Source: Marinobacterium sp. xm-d-530
GTDB lineage: Bacteria; Pseudomonadota; Gammaproteobacteria; Pseudomonadales; Balneatricaceae
Assembly: GCA_949499045.1 (NCBI GenBank)
Contig: CATEEE010000026.1
Location: forward strand, 1-22,732
Length of the DNA: 22,732 bases
Direction: 5' to 3'
Part shown: positions 1 through 7,236 of the stretch, one piece after another
Layout of the letters: each line of letters begins with the position of its first letter
Numbering within the stretch: the first letter of the stretch is position 1
Translations under genes and position numbers: made by a program
The notes under the pieces: generated by a model
Told to the model about the DNA's origin: nothing
The model's database searches: none
What the model saw: the letters and a program-made list of their open reading frames with translations, nothing else

Positions 1-507
1 TAGGACTTTTAACGAGATCTCAGTCATTAGGCCTAATCCACCCATCGCACCTGCTTGCAAACGAGAGAGATCGTAACCGGCTACATTCTTCATGACCTGA
101 CCACCAAATCGAAGCTGCTTTGATTCACCATTGATCAAAGTCACACCGAGTACATGATCACGAATTGATCCATACCAAGGGCGACCTGGACCAGAGACAT
201 TAGTAGCCAACGTACCACCTAACGTCGCTTTGCCACCGAAGCGTGGGGGTTCGCAAGCCAACATCTGATTATTTTCAGCCAGCGCAGACTCTATCTCTGC
301 CAAAGTAGTACCTGCACGGGCGGTCATCACCAGCTCGACAGGTTGATAACTGACAATACCCGTGTGACCACTGACGTCAATCGTACGATCCGTCTCAATC
401 TGGCGCCCAATGAACGTCTTACTGCAACCCGCTGATATAGCTAGCGTCTCTTTAGCTTCAACAGCATCACGGACTTGGGCGATCAATTCACTGGTTAAAT
501 CAGACAC
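1..507 (-). CDS. glcE: Glycolate oxidase FAD-binding subunit GlcE, N-terminal part
   Basis: This is the first 169 residues of GlcE; the gene runs off the left edge (the family is about 350 residues). GlcE is the second flavin-binding subunit of the GlcDEF glycolate dehydrogenase, which oxidises glycolate to glyoxylate and passes electrons to the respiratory chain. The visible part is the PCMH-type FAD-binding region, with the glycine-rich stretch GGKATLGGTLATNVSGPGRP at residues 91-110 and NVAGYDLSRL at 141-150. I place the start at a GTG at 507, because an AGGAG Shine-Dalgarno lies just upstream and the protein then begins MSDLTSEL. The start overlaps the glcD stop by 8 bases, so translation is probably coupled. 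The frame stays open to base 1. GlcF is expected further left but is not in the window. Confidence 0.93.
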   Translation of the reverse strand, partial: MSDLTSELIAQVRDAVEAKETLAISAGCSKTFIGRQIETDRTIDVSGHTGIVSYQPVELVMTARAGTTLAEIESALAENNQMLACEPPRFGGKATLGGTLATNVSGPGRPWYGSIRDHVLGVTLINGESKQLRFGGQVMKNVAGYDLSRLQAGAMGGLGLMTEISLKVL

Positions 508-2011
508 GGAACTCTCCTGCATCGGCATTGCTGTTGGCACTCACCTGAGCATTGGGTGTTAAATCAAGATCCAACGAACGATACTCCTGACAACTTCTTA
601 GGGTCGGGATACCTTTACCAGGATTTAGAAGTTCTTTAGCATCAAAAGCACGCTTCACTTTGTGGAACTGCTCGATCTCTGAATCACTGAACTGAGCTGG
701 CATTTGACGCAGTTTTTCATAACCCACACCGTGCTCACCGGTGATACAGCCGCCCACTTCAACACAGAGTTCAAGAATCTTGCCGCCGAACTCTTCGGTA
801 CGCTCCAACTCACCTGGAACGTTCGCATCAAATAGGATCAATGGATGTAAGTTGCCATCGCCAGCATGAAAAACATTGGCAACACGAAGACCGTAATGTT
901 CTGACATTTTCTGCATTTCCAGCAGCACATGCGTTAGCTGGCCACGGGGAATCGTACCATCCATGCAGTAGTAGTCAGGTGAGATACGTCCAACCGCTGG
1001 GAAGGCCGATTTACGACCCGCCCAAAGACGTGCTCGTTCATCTTCACTCTGTGAAGTGCGTACTGACGTTGCACCCAATTCACGGAACAGCGTTTCAACA
1101 GCTTCGATATGCTCCGCCACCTCTTCATCGGTGCCATCGACCTCACATAATAATAGAGCCTGAGCATCGACGGGATACCCCGCTTTAGCGAAATCTTCAG
1201 CGGCTTTAATAGCAAAGCCATCCATCATTTCAAGACCACCAGGGATAATACCCTTAGCAATGATCTCACCAACCGCATCGCCCGCTTTAGGAACTGAATC
1301 GAAGCCTGCAACCACCACCTGAGCGCGCTCAGGTTTTGGTAGGAGTTTCACTCGGACTTCAGTTACGACACCCAATAGCCCTTCTGAGCCAGTGAACAGT
1401 GCCATCAAGTCCATACCACAGCTATCAAGACCTTCTGAGCCGATGGTGAGTAGTTCCCCTTCCATTGTTAGGAACTGCACGCTCAGTAGGTTGTGTACGG
1501 TCAAACCATATTTAAGACAGTGGACACCACCCGAGTTTTCAGCAACGTTACCGCCAATGGTGCAGGCTATCTGCGATGAAGGATCTGGGCCGTAATAGAG
1601 GTTGTAATCACCCGCCGCTTCGCTGATAGCTAGGTTACGAACACCAGGTTGAACACGTGCAGCTCTCGCTTCAGTATCGATCTCTAAGATCTTATTAAAC
1701 TTAGCCATCGACAGAACGACGCCTTCACCATGAGGCATAGCACCCGCACACAAACCTGTACCAGCACCACGTGCCACCACTGGAACGTTCTCTTCGTGAC
1801 AAATCTCAAGCACCTTCTGTGCCTGCTCAACGGTAGATGGCAAGACAACGATCAACGCCTCTTCGCAATAGGCTGAGAGGCCATCACATTCATAAGGTTT
1901 TAGTGTTTCGCTGTCACTGATGACATAGTGCGAATCAATGAACTCACTGAATCGCGCTGCAATGCGTTGACGCTTAGCAACACGATCCGGGCTGGCTACT
2001 GCACTTTGCAT
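500..2011 (-). CDS. glcD: Glycolate oxidase subunit GlcD (FAD-linked)
   Basis: GlcD is the catalytic FAD subunit of glycolate oxidase (glycolate to glyoxylate), a member of the FAD-binding PCMH / FAD-linked oxidase C-terminal family. At 503 residues it matches E. coli GlcD (499). Visible marks are the FAD-binding segment VVARGAGTGLCAG at 78-90, PSSQIACTIGGNVAENSGGV at 144-163, and the C-terminal HAGDGNLHP at 382-390 and GEHGVG at 425-430. The start ATG at 2011 has GGAG six bases upstream. It lies 27 bases after glcG and overlaps the start of glcE by 8 bases, giving a glcG-glcD-glcE operon. D-lactate dehydrogenases share this fold, but the adjacent glcE, glcG and glcC make the glycolate assignment firm. 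Confidence 0.96.
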   Translation of the reverse strand: MQSAVASPDRVAKRQRIAARFSEFIDSHYVISDSETLKPYECDGLSAYCEEALIVVLPSTVEQAQKVLEICHEENVPVVARGAGTGLCAGAMPHGEGVVLSMAKFNKILEIDTEARAARVQPGVRNLAISEAAGDYNLYYGPDPSSQIACTIGGNVAENSGGVHCLKYGLTVHNLLSVQFLTMEGELLTIGSEGLDSCGMDLMALFTGSEGLLGVVTEVRVKLLPKPERAQVVVAGFDSVPKAGDAVGEIIAKGIIPGGLEMMDGFAIKAAEDFAKAGYPVDAQALLLCEVDGTDEEVAEHIEAVETLFRELGATSVRTSQSEDERARLWAGRKSAFPAVGRISPDYYCMDGTIPRGQLTHVLLEMQKMSEHYGLRVANVFHAGDGNLHPLILFDANVPGELERTEEFGGKILELCVEVGGCITGEHGVGYEKLRQMPAQFSDSEIEQFHKVKRAFDAKELLNPGKGIPTLRSCQEYRSLDLDLTPNAQVSANSNADAGEFRV

Positions 2012-2038
2012 ACTGTTCTCCGACCCCGTTTGGGATTT

Positions 2039-2467
2039 TTATTGTTGAGCCTGCTGTTGCCAATACTCTATACCAGCTTGAGCACACTCCATATCCTGCA
2101 TTGGTGTACCAGAGCTCAATCCAATACCACCAACCACTTGTCCGTTTGACTCAACGGGATAGCCACCACCTACGACACACAAACGACCACCCATGGAGGT
2201 GTGAATACCAAACACCAGTGAACCGGGTGTACAGGCTGCGTTGTATTCATGAGTCGCTTTACGAGCAGCCGCTGCCGTGTAAGCTTTATCCTGAGCGATG
2301 GTGACACTGGTGGTTTTACCACCATCCATACGTTCAAAAGCAATCAAATTGCCTGACTCGTCTGTAATTGCGATGCACATCGGCACACCTATTTCATTGG
2401 CTTTGTTTCGAGCCCCTTCCATTAACAGACGAGCATCTTCAATATCTAACCGTTTCAAATCGAGCAT
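2039..2467 (-). CDS. glcG: GlcG/HbpS family protein (DUF336)
   Basis: This is a 142-residue protein of the GlcG/HbpS-like family (DUF336). The family is found in glc operons and in haem-binding HbpS; its exact job in glycolate use is not settled. The family signature is clear in the C-terminal half: GGGYPVESNGQVVGGIGLSS at about 98-117, followed by GTPMQDMECAQAGI. There is no signal peptide, so it is probably cytoplasmic. The ATG at 2467 has a good AGAGGTGA Shine-Dalgarno. It is the first gene of the leftward glc operon, whereas in E. coli glcG lies after glcDEF. Being promoter-proximal, it should be at least as strongly expressed as glcD. Control is probably by GlcC, encoded divergently. Confidence 0.9.
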   Translation of the reverse strand: MLDLKRLDIEDARLLMEGARNKANEIGVPMCIAITDESGNLIAFERMDGGKTTSVTIAQDKAYTAAAARKATHEYNAACTPGSLVFGIHTSMGGRLCVVGGGYPVESNGQVVGGIGLSSGTPMQDMECAQAGIEYWQQQAQQ

Positions 2468-2500
2468 AAGTTCACCTCTATAAATTGGGTAGTGAAACAG

Positions 2501-2523
2501 ATCACTTGTGTGATGCTGTCACA
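2501..2523. repeat. Interlaced inverted repeats upstream of glcG
   Basis: Two perfect inverted repeats share bases here: ATCAC-N4-GTGAT (2501-2514) and TGTGA-N5-TCACA (2509-2523). They sit 34-56 bases upstream of the glcG start. The second looks like a CRP site but has a 5-base spacer instead of 6, so I do not call it CRP. It could be a binding site for a transcription factor acting on the glc operon. Confidence 0.4.
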
Positions 2524-2544
2524 AAAACTTACGCAGCTGTCAGC

Positions 2545-2555
2545 TGGTATGACCA
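2545..2555. promoter_or_regulatory. Putative GlcC operator 1 (TGGTATGACCA)
   Basis: This palindrome has the form TGGT-N3-ACCA. It matches the general operator pattern of FCD/GntR regulators (the FadR, PdhR and LldR type). It lies in the divergent glcG/glcC region, 78 bases from the glcG start, and would cover the -35 zone of the proposed glcC promoter. A second copy at 2656-2666 supports it as a GlcC site. Confidence 0.6.
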
Positions 2556-2571
2556 CTTAACTTCAAACGAC

Positions 2572-2580
2572 TGCTATGAT
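2572..2580 (+). promoter_or_regulatory. Putative glcC promoter, extended -10
   Basis: TGCTATGAT is an extended -10 element (TGn followed by TATGAT) on the plus strand, giving a leader of about 100 bases before glcC. No good -35 hexamer lies at the right distance; extended -10 promoters can do without one. The upstream operator at 2545-2555 and the downstream one at 2656-2666 flank it, which suggests autoregulation of glcC. Confidence 0.35.
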
Positions 2581-2655
2581 GCAGGTTAAGCTGATAGCAT
2601 GAGTTTGCATTCAAACCCAGATGGGGCTTGCGTTTCAATTGATGGCGTGGAAAAC

Positions 2656-2666
2656 TGGTCTGACCA
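2656..2666. promoter_or_regulatory. Putative GlcC operator 2 (TGGTCTGACCA)
   Basis: A perfect 11-base palindrome with five-base arms around T2661, ending 23 bases before the glcC ATG. The outer TGGT...ACCA is the same as in the 2545 site. The centres of the two sites are 111 bases apart, or about 10.6 helical turns. GlcC is the obvious candidate ligand because its gene is adjacent and FCD/GntR dimers bind such sites. Confidence 0.65.
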
Positions 2667-2689
2667 ATCCATACCGAGATGCGAAATAG

Positions 2690-3433
2690 ATGAGTCAATC
2701 TGCAAGCAGCGCAGTTAATGAAGTCACTCAATATCTGCAAAAATTGATTGCGGATGGCGAGTTAGGGCCGGAGAGTAAGATCCCCTCTGAACGCTCTCTC
2801 TCAGCACGTTTAGGTGTATCGCGTGCGATCGTCCGCGAGGCTCTGCACATTCTCTCTGGCAAAGGGATCATTGAAACGCACCATGGTAGAGGGTCATTTG
2901 TCTCCTGCGCGGTCACCAGTTCTGAAAATAAGTCCGCTCTGATCAATCTATTCGGTCAAGACCCAAAGGCTGTATTAGAAATTCTTGAGGTCCGTGAACA
3001 GCTTGAGGGGCAGGCTTGTTTTCTAGCGGCACAACGAGCGACCGCTCGAGATCAGTACCGTATTCGTGAGGCGTTTAAAAAGATGGAGTCGGTTGCACCC
3101 AACTGGGATGCAAATTTAGACCATGAATTCCATAGACGCGTCATAGAGGCATCCCACAATTCGGTATTGATACATACCCTTTCAAGCTTGAAAGAGCTGA
3201 CACTGATCAGCATTCAAGAGGCGGTAAGAAACTTCAATCAGAGAGGGGGCTTTAAACAGGTAGTCGATAAACACCACAGCGAGATCTATCAAGCGGTAAC
3301 CACCGGTCAGTCTGCCTGGGCTCGATCGGCTGCCATGGACCATGTTCGACATGTACGAGAGGCCTTAAAAGTGCTGTTTGATGTCGAAATGAAGCGACTG
3401 AACGATTTTCAAAGCTCCAGCTCTGGCAAGTAA
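2690..3433 (+). CDS. glcC: GntR-family regulator GlcC (FCD domain)
   Basis: A transcription factor of the GntR superfamily, FCD/FadR subfamily, 247 residues. The winged helix-turn-helix is at about 8-72, with the classic GntR segment IPSERSLSARLGVSRAIVRE at 31-50 and the wing GRGSFV at 66-71. The FCD effector domain covers about 95-230; D144, H148, H195/H196 and H218 are placed as in the FCD metal/ligand site. GlcC in E. coli activates the glc operon in response to glycolate. The identity here rests on position: divergent from glcG-glcD-glcE, with paired TGGT-N3-ACCA sites in between. The Shine-Dalgarno is weak (only GAGA-like before the ATG at 2690), suggesting low expression. It is followed after 8 bases by an MFS gene in the same direction. 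A related FCD regulator such as LldR or PdhR is possible but less likely. Confidence 0.85.
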   Translation: MSQSASSAVNEVTQYLQKLIADGELGPESKIPSERSLSARLGVSRAIVREALHILSGKGIIETHHGRGSFVSCAVTSSENKSALINLFGQDPKAVLEILEVREQLEGQACFLAAQRATARDQYRIREAFKKMESVAPNWDANLDHEFHRRVIEASHNSVLIHTLSSLKELTLISIQEAVRNFNQRGGFKQVVDKHHSEIYQAVTTGQSAWARSAAMDHVRHVREALKVLFDVEMKRLNDFQSSSSGK

Positions 3434-3441
3434 CGCCTGAT

Positions 3442-4899
3442 ATGCGCCTTATATTTATCTCTCTTCTTGCTCTATTTATGAGTCTGATGCTGGTAGCGTC
3501 TGGCAATGCCTATTTGATGTCACTGATTGGCGTTCGTTTGGGTATGGCTAATACACCGCCAACCGAGATTGGTTGGATTATGACCTTCTACTCTATCGGG
3601 TTTGTGATCGGGTCAATGTTTGCCCAACGACTGTTGATAAGAGTGGGGCACATTCGCGCTTTCTCGACCTTGGCCAGTCTTGCGGCTATAGCCGCTCTAC
3701 TCTACCCCTTTGCGGACGACTTTTGGGTCTGGAGTCTTCTTAGAATTATTGGCGGGTTCAGCGTTGCGGGTCTATTCATCGCGATAGAGAGCTGGTTTAG
3801 CGCTGTGGCTAGCGATAACAACCGTGCCACGCTATTCTCACTGTACACCATTGCTGCCTACTCAGCTGCGGCATCAGGGCAGGTCATTCTTGGCCAATCC
3901 TCTGGCTTACAAATTTCCACAGCCTTTATCATTGCTGGCCTTCTACTGATAGCGGCCGTCATTCCATTATCTGCGTCACGTCTTCAATCACCTCCGCTTG
4001 AGACCGCAGAGTTCATGTCACTGCAGCGACTCTGGCGGAAATCGGCTCTTGGACTTTTCTCGGCATTTTGTGGCGGGCTATTGATCGGTTCGTTCTATGC
4101 TCTGGTTCCGCTCTATGCAACATTGAGCAACATTCCAACGGATCAAATTGCCACCTTGATGTCGATATCCGTTATGAGCGCTATGCTGTTCGCCTGGCCA
4201 ATTGGTTGGCTTTGTGACCGAATCACACGAAGCAAAGTATTAACAGTAACCGCACTAATCGCAGCTCTAGCTGCTTTGGGAGCGTCACTGTTTGGGTCAA
4301 ATCATTTTGTCCTACTGATTCTGTCTACCTCGATCTTTATGGCAATGATTGCCGCTATTTATTCGATTGCAGTGGCGATTACTAACGATTTGATTAGAAG
4401 TGAAGAGCGTGTAGCCGCTTCCTCTACACTGATGCTGAGCTACGGACTTGGCAGTATTGCGGGTCCACTTTTAGGCTCAACGCTTCTGGGATCTTTTGCA
4501 CCAGGCTCCCTATTCCTCGGGTTCCTAGTGATTCTATTGATTCTGGTTATATTTACACTATTCAGACAGGTACAAAAACCTCCAGTACCTATTGAAGAGC
4601 AGGAGCAGTTCGTACCTGCAATGCCGGAAACACAGGTCATTGCTGAGTTTGACCCTCGTACTGAGGATCTACCCGACACTGCGATTGAAGAGTTGTTCCC
4701 AGACGAGGTGGTGGAAGCGATACAAGGGGGGAATGAACCCGATCAGACCACCGACTCGATCATTGAGCATGAATCACTGACCGATGAAATTCTAGAGCCC
4801 TCAGACGGCCAAGCTAAGCAGGAGTCTGAGCACAGCTTTGATATCCATGAAGAAGCGATTCAAGCACAGGCAGAGGAGACCTCTTCACCGAAATCCTAG
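3442..4899 (+). CDS. MFS transporter, YcaD-like, with acidic C-terminal tail
   Basis: A major facilitator superfamily protein of 485 residues. Residues 1-375 are strongly hydrophobic and fit twelve membrane helices; the first starts at the N-terminus and doubles as the membrane-targeting signal. The intracellular loop after helix 2 (AQRLLIRVGHIRAF, 61-74) and WLCDRITRSKVL (256-267) have MFS loop character. General resemblance is to YcaD-type transporters, whose substrate is unknown. Residues 376-485 form a hydrophilic tail rich in Glu, Asp, Pro and Gln with no cysteine, predicted disordered and cytoplasmic. The gene begins 8 bases after glcC and is almost certainly cotranscribed with it, so a role in moving glycolate, a related hydroxyacid or a toxic product is a reasonable guess, not shown. 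It converges with the HAD gene, leaving 14 bases between them. Confidence 0.85.
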   Translation: MRLIFISLLALFMSLMLVASGNAYLMSLIGVRLGMANTPPTEIGWIMTFYSIGFVIGSMFAQRLLIRVGHIRAFSTLASLAAIAALLYPFADDFWVWSLLRIIGGFSVAGLFIAIESWFSAVASDNNRATLFSLYTIAAYSAAASGQVILGQSSGLQISTAFIIAGLLLIAAVIPLSASRLQSPPLETAEFMSLQRLWRKSALGLFSAFCGGLLIGSFYALVPLYATLSNIPTDQIATLMSISVMSAMLFAWPIGWLCDRITRSKVLTVTALIAALAALGASLFGSNHFVLLILSTSIFMAMIAAIYSIAVAITNDLIRSEERVAASSTLMLSYGLGSIAGPLLGSTLLGSFAPGSLFLGFLVILLILVIFTLFRQVQKPPVPIEEQEQFVPAMPETQVIAEFDPRTEDLPDTAIEELFPDEVVEAIQGGNEPDQTTDSIIEHESLTDEILEPSDGQAKQESEHSFDIHEEAIQAQAEETSSPKS

Positions 4900-4913
4900 G
4901 CCTAATTTAAACA

Positions 4914-5564
4914 TCAGCCTAAGTAGCTAAATCCCCCCTGACGATAAAAGTCATGCAGATCCGTCATCGACTCAAAGGCGTGATTGGCAATCGACAGTTC
5001 CGATCGTGGCGGGAAACTCTCAGGAACGACAGCCACTGACATCGAAGCTGCCTTGCCGGCAATCGTTCCATTAACCGAATCTTCAATGATTAACACCCGC
5101 CATGGCTCAGCGCCGATCAGCTTAGCGGCTTGAAGGAACACTTCAGGGTGAGGTTTAGAGAGTCCAATTTCAGACCCTGAGGCATAGACAGTAATCGGTA
5201 AGTTGTGAGTGTTAATGACGGCTTCAATTAATCGTATTGCTGAACTTGAAGCAATCGCCATAGGTACACCATCGCCCTGAAGCTGATCAATGAATGACTT
5301 TACCCCTCTCATCAATGGCAGTGTCACCAACCGTTTTTCCATCTCTGAAATAACTTGATCGACCATCGTTTCAACCACTAAGCCTTTTTCCGGATATAGA
5401 CGCTTCATCTTGGTCATGAAATCAAACGTGGTCGCTCCGGCGTGCTTTTTAAGCTCTTCGATCTCCATATGAATACCAAACTTTGCCAATACTTGCTGCT
5501 CCACAAGCTTCCACTGCGGTTCAGAATCGACCAACACACCATCCATATCGAAAAGAACAAACAT
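4914..5564 (-). CDS. HAD-superfamily sugar-phosphate phosphatase, HxpB/YniC-like
   Basis: A HAD-like hydrolase, subfamily IA (beta-phosphoglucomutase / 2-deoxyglucose-6-phosphatase type), 216 residues. Motif I is FDMDGVLVDSEP at residues 5-16 with nucleophile D6 and acid/base D8; motif II is the serine in ASSSA near residue 111; motif III is the lysine of SKPHPEVF; motif IV is IEDSVNG. An alpha-helical cap lies between motifs I and II. It probably dephosphorylates small sugar phosphates or 2-deoxyglucose-6-phosphate; beta-phosphoglucomutase cannot be excluded. The longest open frame starts at a GTG at 5570, but GAGGTG would then overlap that codon. The ATG at 5564 has the same GAGGTG five bases upstream and is the better start. 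It is a single-gene unit between the convergent MFS gene and the divergent thiolase. Confidence 0.85.
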   Translation of the reverse strand: MFVLFDMDGVLVDSEPQWKLVEQQVLAKFGIHMEIEELKKHAGATTFDFMTKMKRLYPEKGLVVETMVDQVISEMEKRLVTLPLMRGVKSFIDQLQGDGVPMAIASSSAIRLIEAVINTHNLPITVYASGSEIGLSKPHPEVFLQAAKLIGAEPWRVLIIEDSVNGTIAGKAASMSVAVVPESFPPRSELSIANHAFESMTDLHDFYRQGGFSYLG

Positions 5565-5686
5565 AAGCACCTCAACAATTTTTAACGATTATAACTATCA
5601 ATTAGTCGACTTCGTCATGTATTTATAGCGATAACCCTATATATTGTCGGAATACTAAAATTAATTTTGCATAGGGAGATATGCAT

Positions 5687-6868
5687 ATGACACGTGAAGT
5701 AGTCGTTTTAAGCGCAATGCGTTCACCAATTGGTGCTTTTGGTGGCAGCCTAAGTTCATTGGAGCCAGCAGAGCTAGCGGGCACCGTTATGAAAGAGGCG
5801 GTTGCGCGCTCTAAAGCGGATCCTGAAAAGATCCATTATGTGACCGTTGGTAACTGTATTCCTACAGAAGCACGCTACCCATACGTTGCACGTGTTGCCT
5901 CGATCCAAGCCGGCCTTCCTATGAACTCGGTTGCGATGGCGGTTAACCGACTCTGTGCATCGGGTCTTCAAGCTGTGGTATCCAGCGCTCAACAGATCGA
6001 ACTGGGTCAATGCGACTATGCTGTTGGCGGCGGTGTCGAGGTGATGTCACGTGGTACCTACATGGCGCCAGCTATGCGTACCGGTGCTCGCATGGGTGAT
6101 ACGGGTATGATTGATGCGATGGTTTCCGTTCTAACAGACCCATTTGGCGCTGGCCACATGGGGATCACAGCAGAAAACCTAGCTGAAAAATGGGACATCT
6201 CTCGTGAAGAGCAAGACGCGTTTGCTTCCGAGTCACAACGTCGTGCTGAAGTCGCGATTAAAGAGGGTCGATTCAAGGATCAGATCGTTCCCATCACGCT
6301 AAAATCTCGCAAAGGCGAAACCGTTTTTGATACGGACGAACACCCTAAGCCAGGCACAACTGCCGAAAAACTGAGCGGTATGCGTCCTGCATTTAAGAAA
6401 GACGGTACTGTGACAGCAGGTAATGCGTCAGGCATCAATGACGGTGCAGCGTTCCTAGTACTTGCAGATGCTGAAACCGCAAAAGCGAACGGTGAAACTC
6501 CGATTGCCAAAATCGTCTCTTACGCGGTTGCCGGTGTACCTAACCACATCATGGGTGAAGGCCCTATTCCATCATCAAAAGCCGCTTTAGAGAATGCAGG
6601 TTTAACGATTGATGATATGGATGTCATTGAGTCTAACGAGGCCTTTGCGGCACAGGCGATTGCAGTCTCTAAAGGCCTAGGCCTTCCTGCTGATAAAACC
6701 AACCCGAATGGTGGTGCCATTGCATTGGGTCACCCTGTTGGCTGTTCTGGTGCTTTCATCGCGACAAAAGCGATCCATGAGTTACAACGTACTGGCGGCA
6801 AATACGCGCTAGTAACGATGTGTATCGGGGGTGGTCAGGGCATCGCGGTTGTATTTGAACGCATCTAA
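5687..6868 (+). CDS. Thiolase: acetyl-CoA C-acyltransferase, BktB-like
   Basis: A thiolase of 393 residues, the usual size. It either condenses two acyl-CoAs to a beta-ketoacyl-CoA or cleaves beta-ketoacyl-CoA with CoA. The active site is complete: nucleophile C90 in NRLCASGLQAV, NEAFAAQA, H349 in GGAIALGHPVGCSGA and the second cysteine C379 in CIGGGQG. The middle segment (SRGTYMAPAMRTGARMGD, then HMGITAENLAEKWDISREEQ) is like BktB/PhaA biosynthetic-type thiolases, but the direction cannot be told from sequence. The longest frame starts at 5681 (M-H-M-T), only two bases after AGGGAG; the ATG at 5687, eight bases after it, is the better start. It stands alone with a terminator, not next to fadB or phaB, so its pathway is open. 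Atypical: the usual proline-rich N-terminal loop is replaced by NCIPTEARYPYVARVA. Confidence 0.93.
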   Translation: MTREVVVLSAMRSPIGAFGGSLSSLEPAELAGTVMKEAVARSKADPEKIHYVTVGNCIPTEARYPYVARVASIQAGLPMNSVAMAVNRLCASGLQAVVSSAQQIELGQCDYAVGGGVEVMSRGTYMAPAMRTGARMGDTGMIDAMVSVLTDPFGAGHMGITAENLAEKWDISREEQDAFASESQRRAEVAIKEGRFKDQIVPITLKSRKGETVFDTDEHPKPGTTAEKLSGMRPAFKKDGTVTAGNASGINDGAAFLVLADAETAKANGETPIAKIVSYAVAGVPNHIMGEGPIPSSKAALENAGLTIDDMDVIESNEAFAAQAIAVSKGLGLPADKTNPNGGAIALGHPVGCSGAFIATKAIHELQRTGGKYALVTMCIGGGQGIAVVFERI

Positions 6869-6883
6869 GCGTTTAAACATATA

Positions 6884-6911
6884 AAAAAACCGGCACTAGC
6901 CGGTTTTTTTT
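6884..6911. terminator. Rho-independent terminator after thiolase
   Basis: The stem AAAAAACCGGC / GCCGGTTTTTT (6884-6894 with 6899-6909) has the loop ACTA, with a T run to 6911. The A tract on the other side would let it work in both directions, but only the thiolase gene feeds into it. Confidence 0.92.
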
Positions 6912-6968
6912 CGTGCATTTTTCAATCTTTGTACTACGTTTAAATTATCTAAACCAAAAGGAAATATT

Positions 6969-7154
6969 ATGAGACTGTTACTTGCACTTCTTCTACCCTG
7001 GCTTCAATTTTTTACCATCGGCCGCCCTATTGCTGGAATCTTCTGCTTAATACTTCAGCTTACCTTGATCGGCTGGATACCCGCTGCAATTTGGTCAGCC
7101 TATGCACTTAGCCAGTACAAGACTGACAAAAAAATCAAACAGGCGATCGGTTAA
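6969..7154 (+). CDS. Small Pmp3/YqaE-like membrane protein
   Basis: A 61-residue, very hydrophobic protein with two membrane segments (about 2-32 broken by a Gly/Pro turn, and 33-48) and a basic tail YKTDKKIKQAIG. The second half, LIGWIPAAIWSAYAL at about 33-47, matches the Gly-Trp-Ile-Pro plus Ala-Tyr pattern of the Pmp3/YqaE proteolipid family (PF01679). Members are linked to membrane potential and salt or stress tolerance, but the biochemical role in bacteria is unclear. The ATG at 6969 has AAGGA at a proper distance. It is 82 bases upstream of tpx in the same direction with no terminator between, so the two may be cotranscribed, possibly a small stress unit. The N-terminal half diverges from typical members. 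Confidence 0.75.
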   Translation: MRLLLALLLPWLQFFTIGRPIAGIFCLILQLTLIGWIPAAIWSAYALSQYKTDKKIKQAIG

Positions 7155-7236
7155 GCTGAGTAATTAAATCCAAGCGTGTATCACCGGCGTAATAAGCATA
7201 CCAATAAAAAACAACTCTATTATATGAGGAAATAAC

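Noticed and set aside
841..1188. Plus-strand open frame antisense to glcD
   Set aside because: It has no domain signature and no ribosome site, and lies fully within the well-supported glcD gene.
2509..2523. CRP binding site upstream of glcG
   Set aside because: TGTGA and TCACA are separated by 5 bases, not the 6 of CRP sites, so it is reported only as an inverted repeat.
4897..4920. Terminator in the MFS/HAD convergent gap
   Set aside because: TAGGCCTA is palindromic and TAGGC...GCCTA can pair, but the stem is short and has no T run on either side.
5681..5686. Earlier ATG for the thiolase
   Set aside because: It leaves only two bases after AGGGAG; the ATG at 5687 has the normal 8-base spacing and gives the usual family N-terminus.
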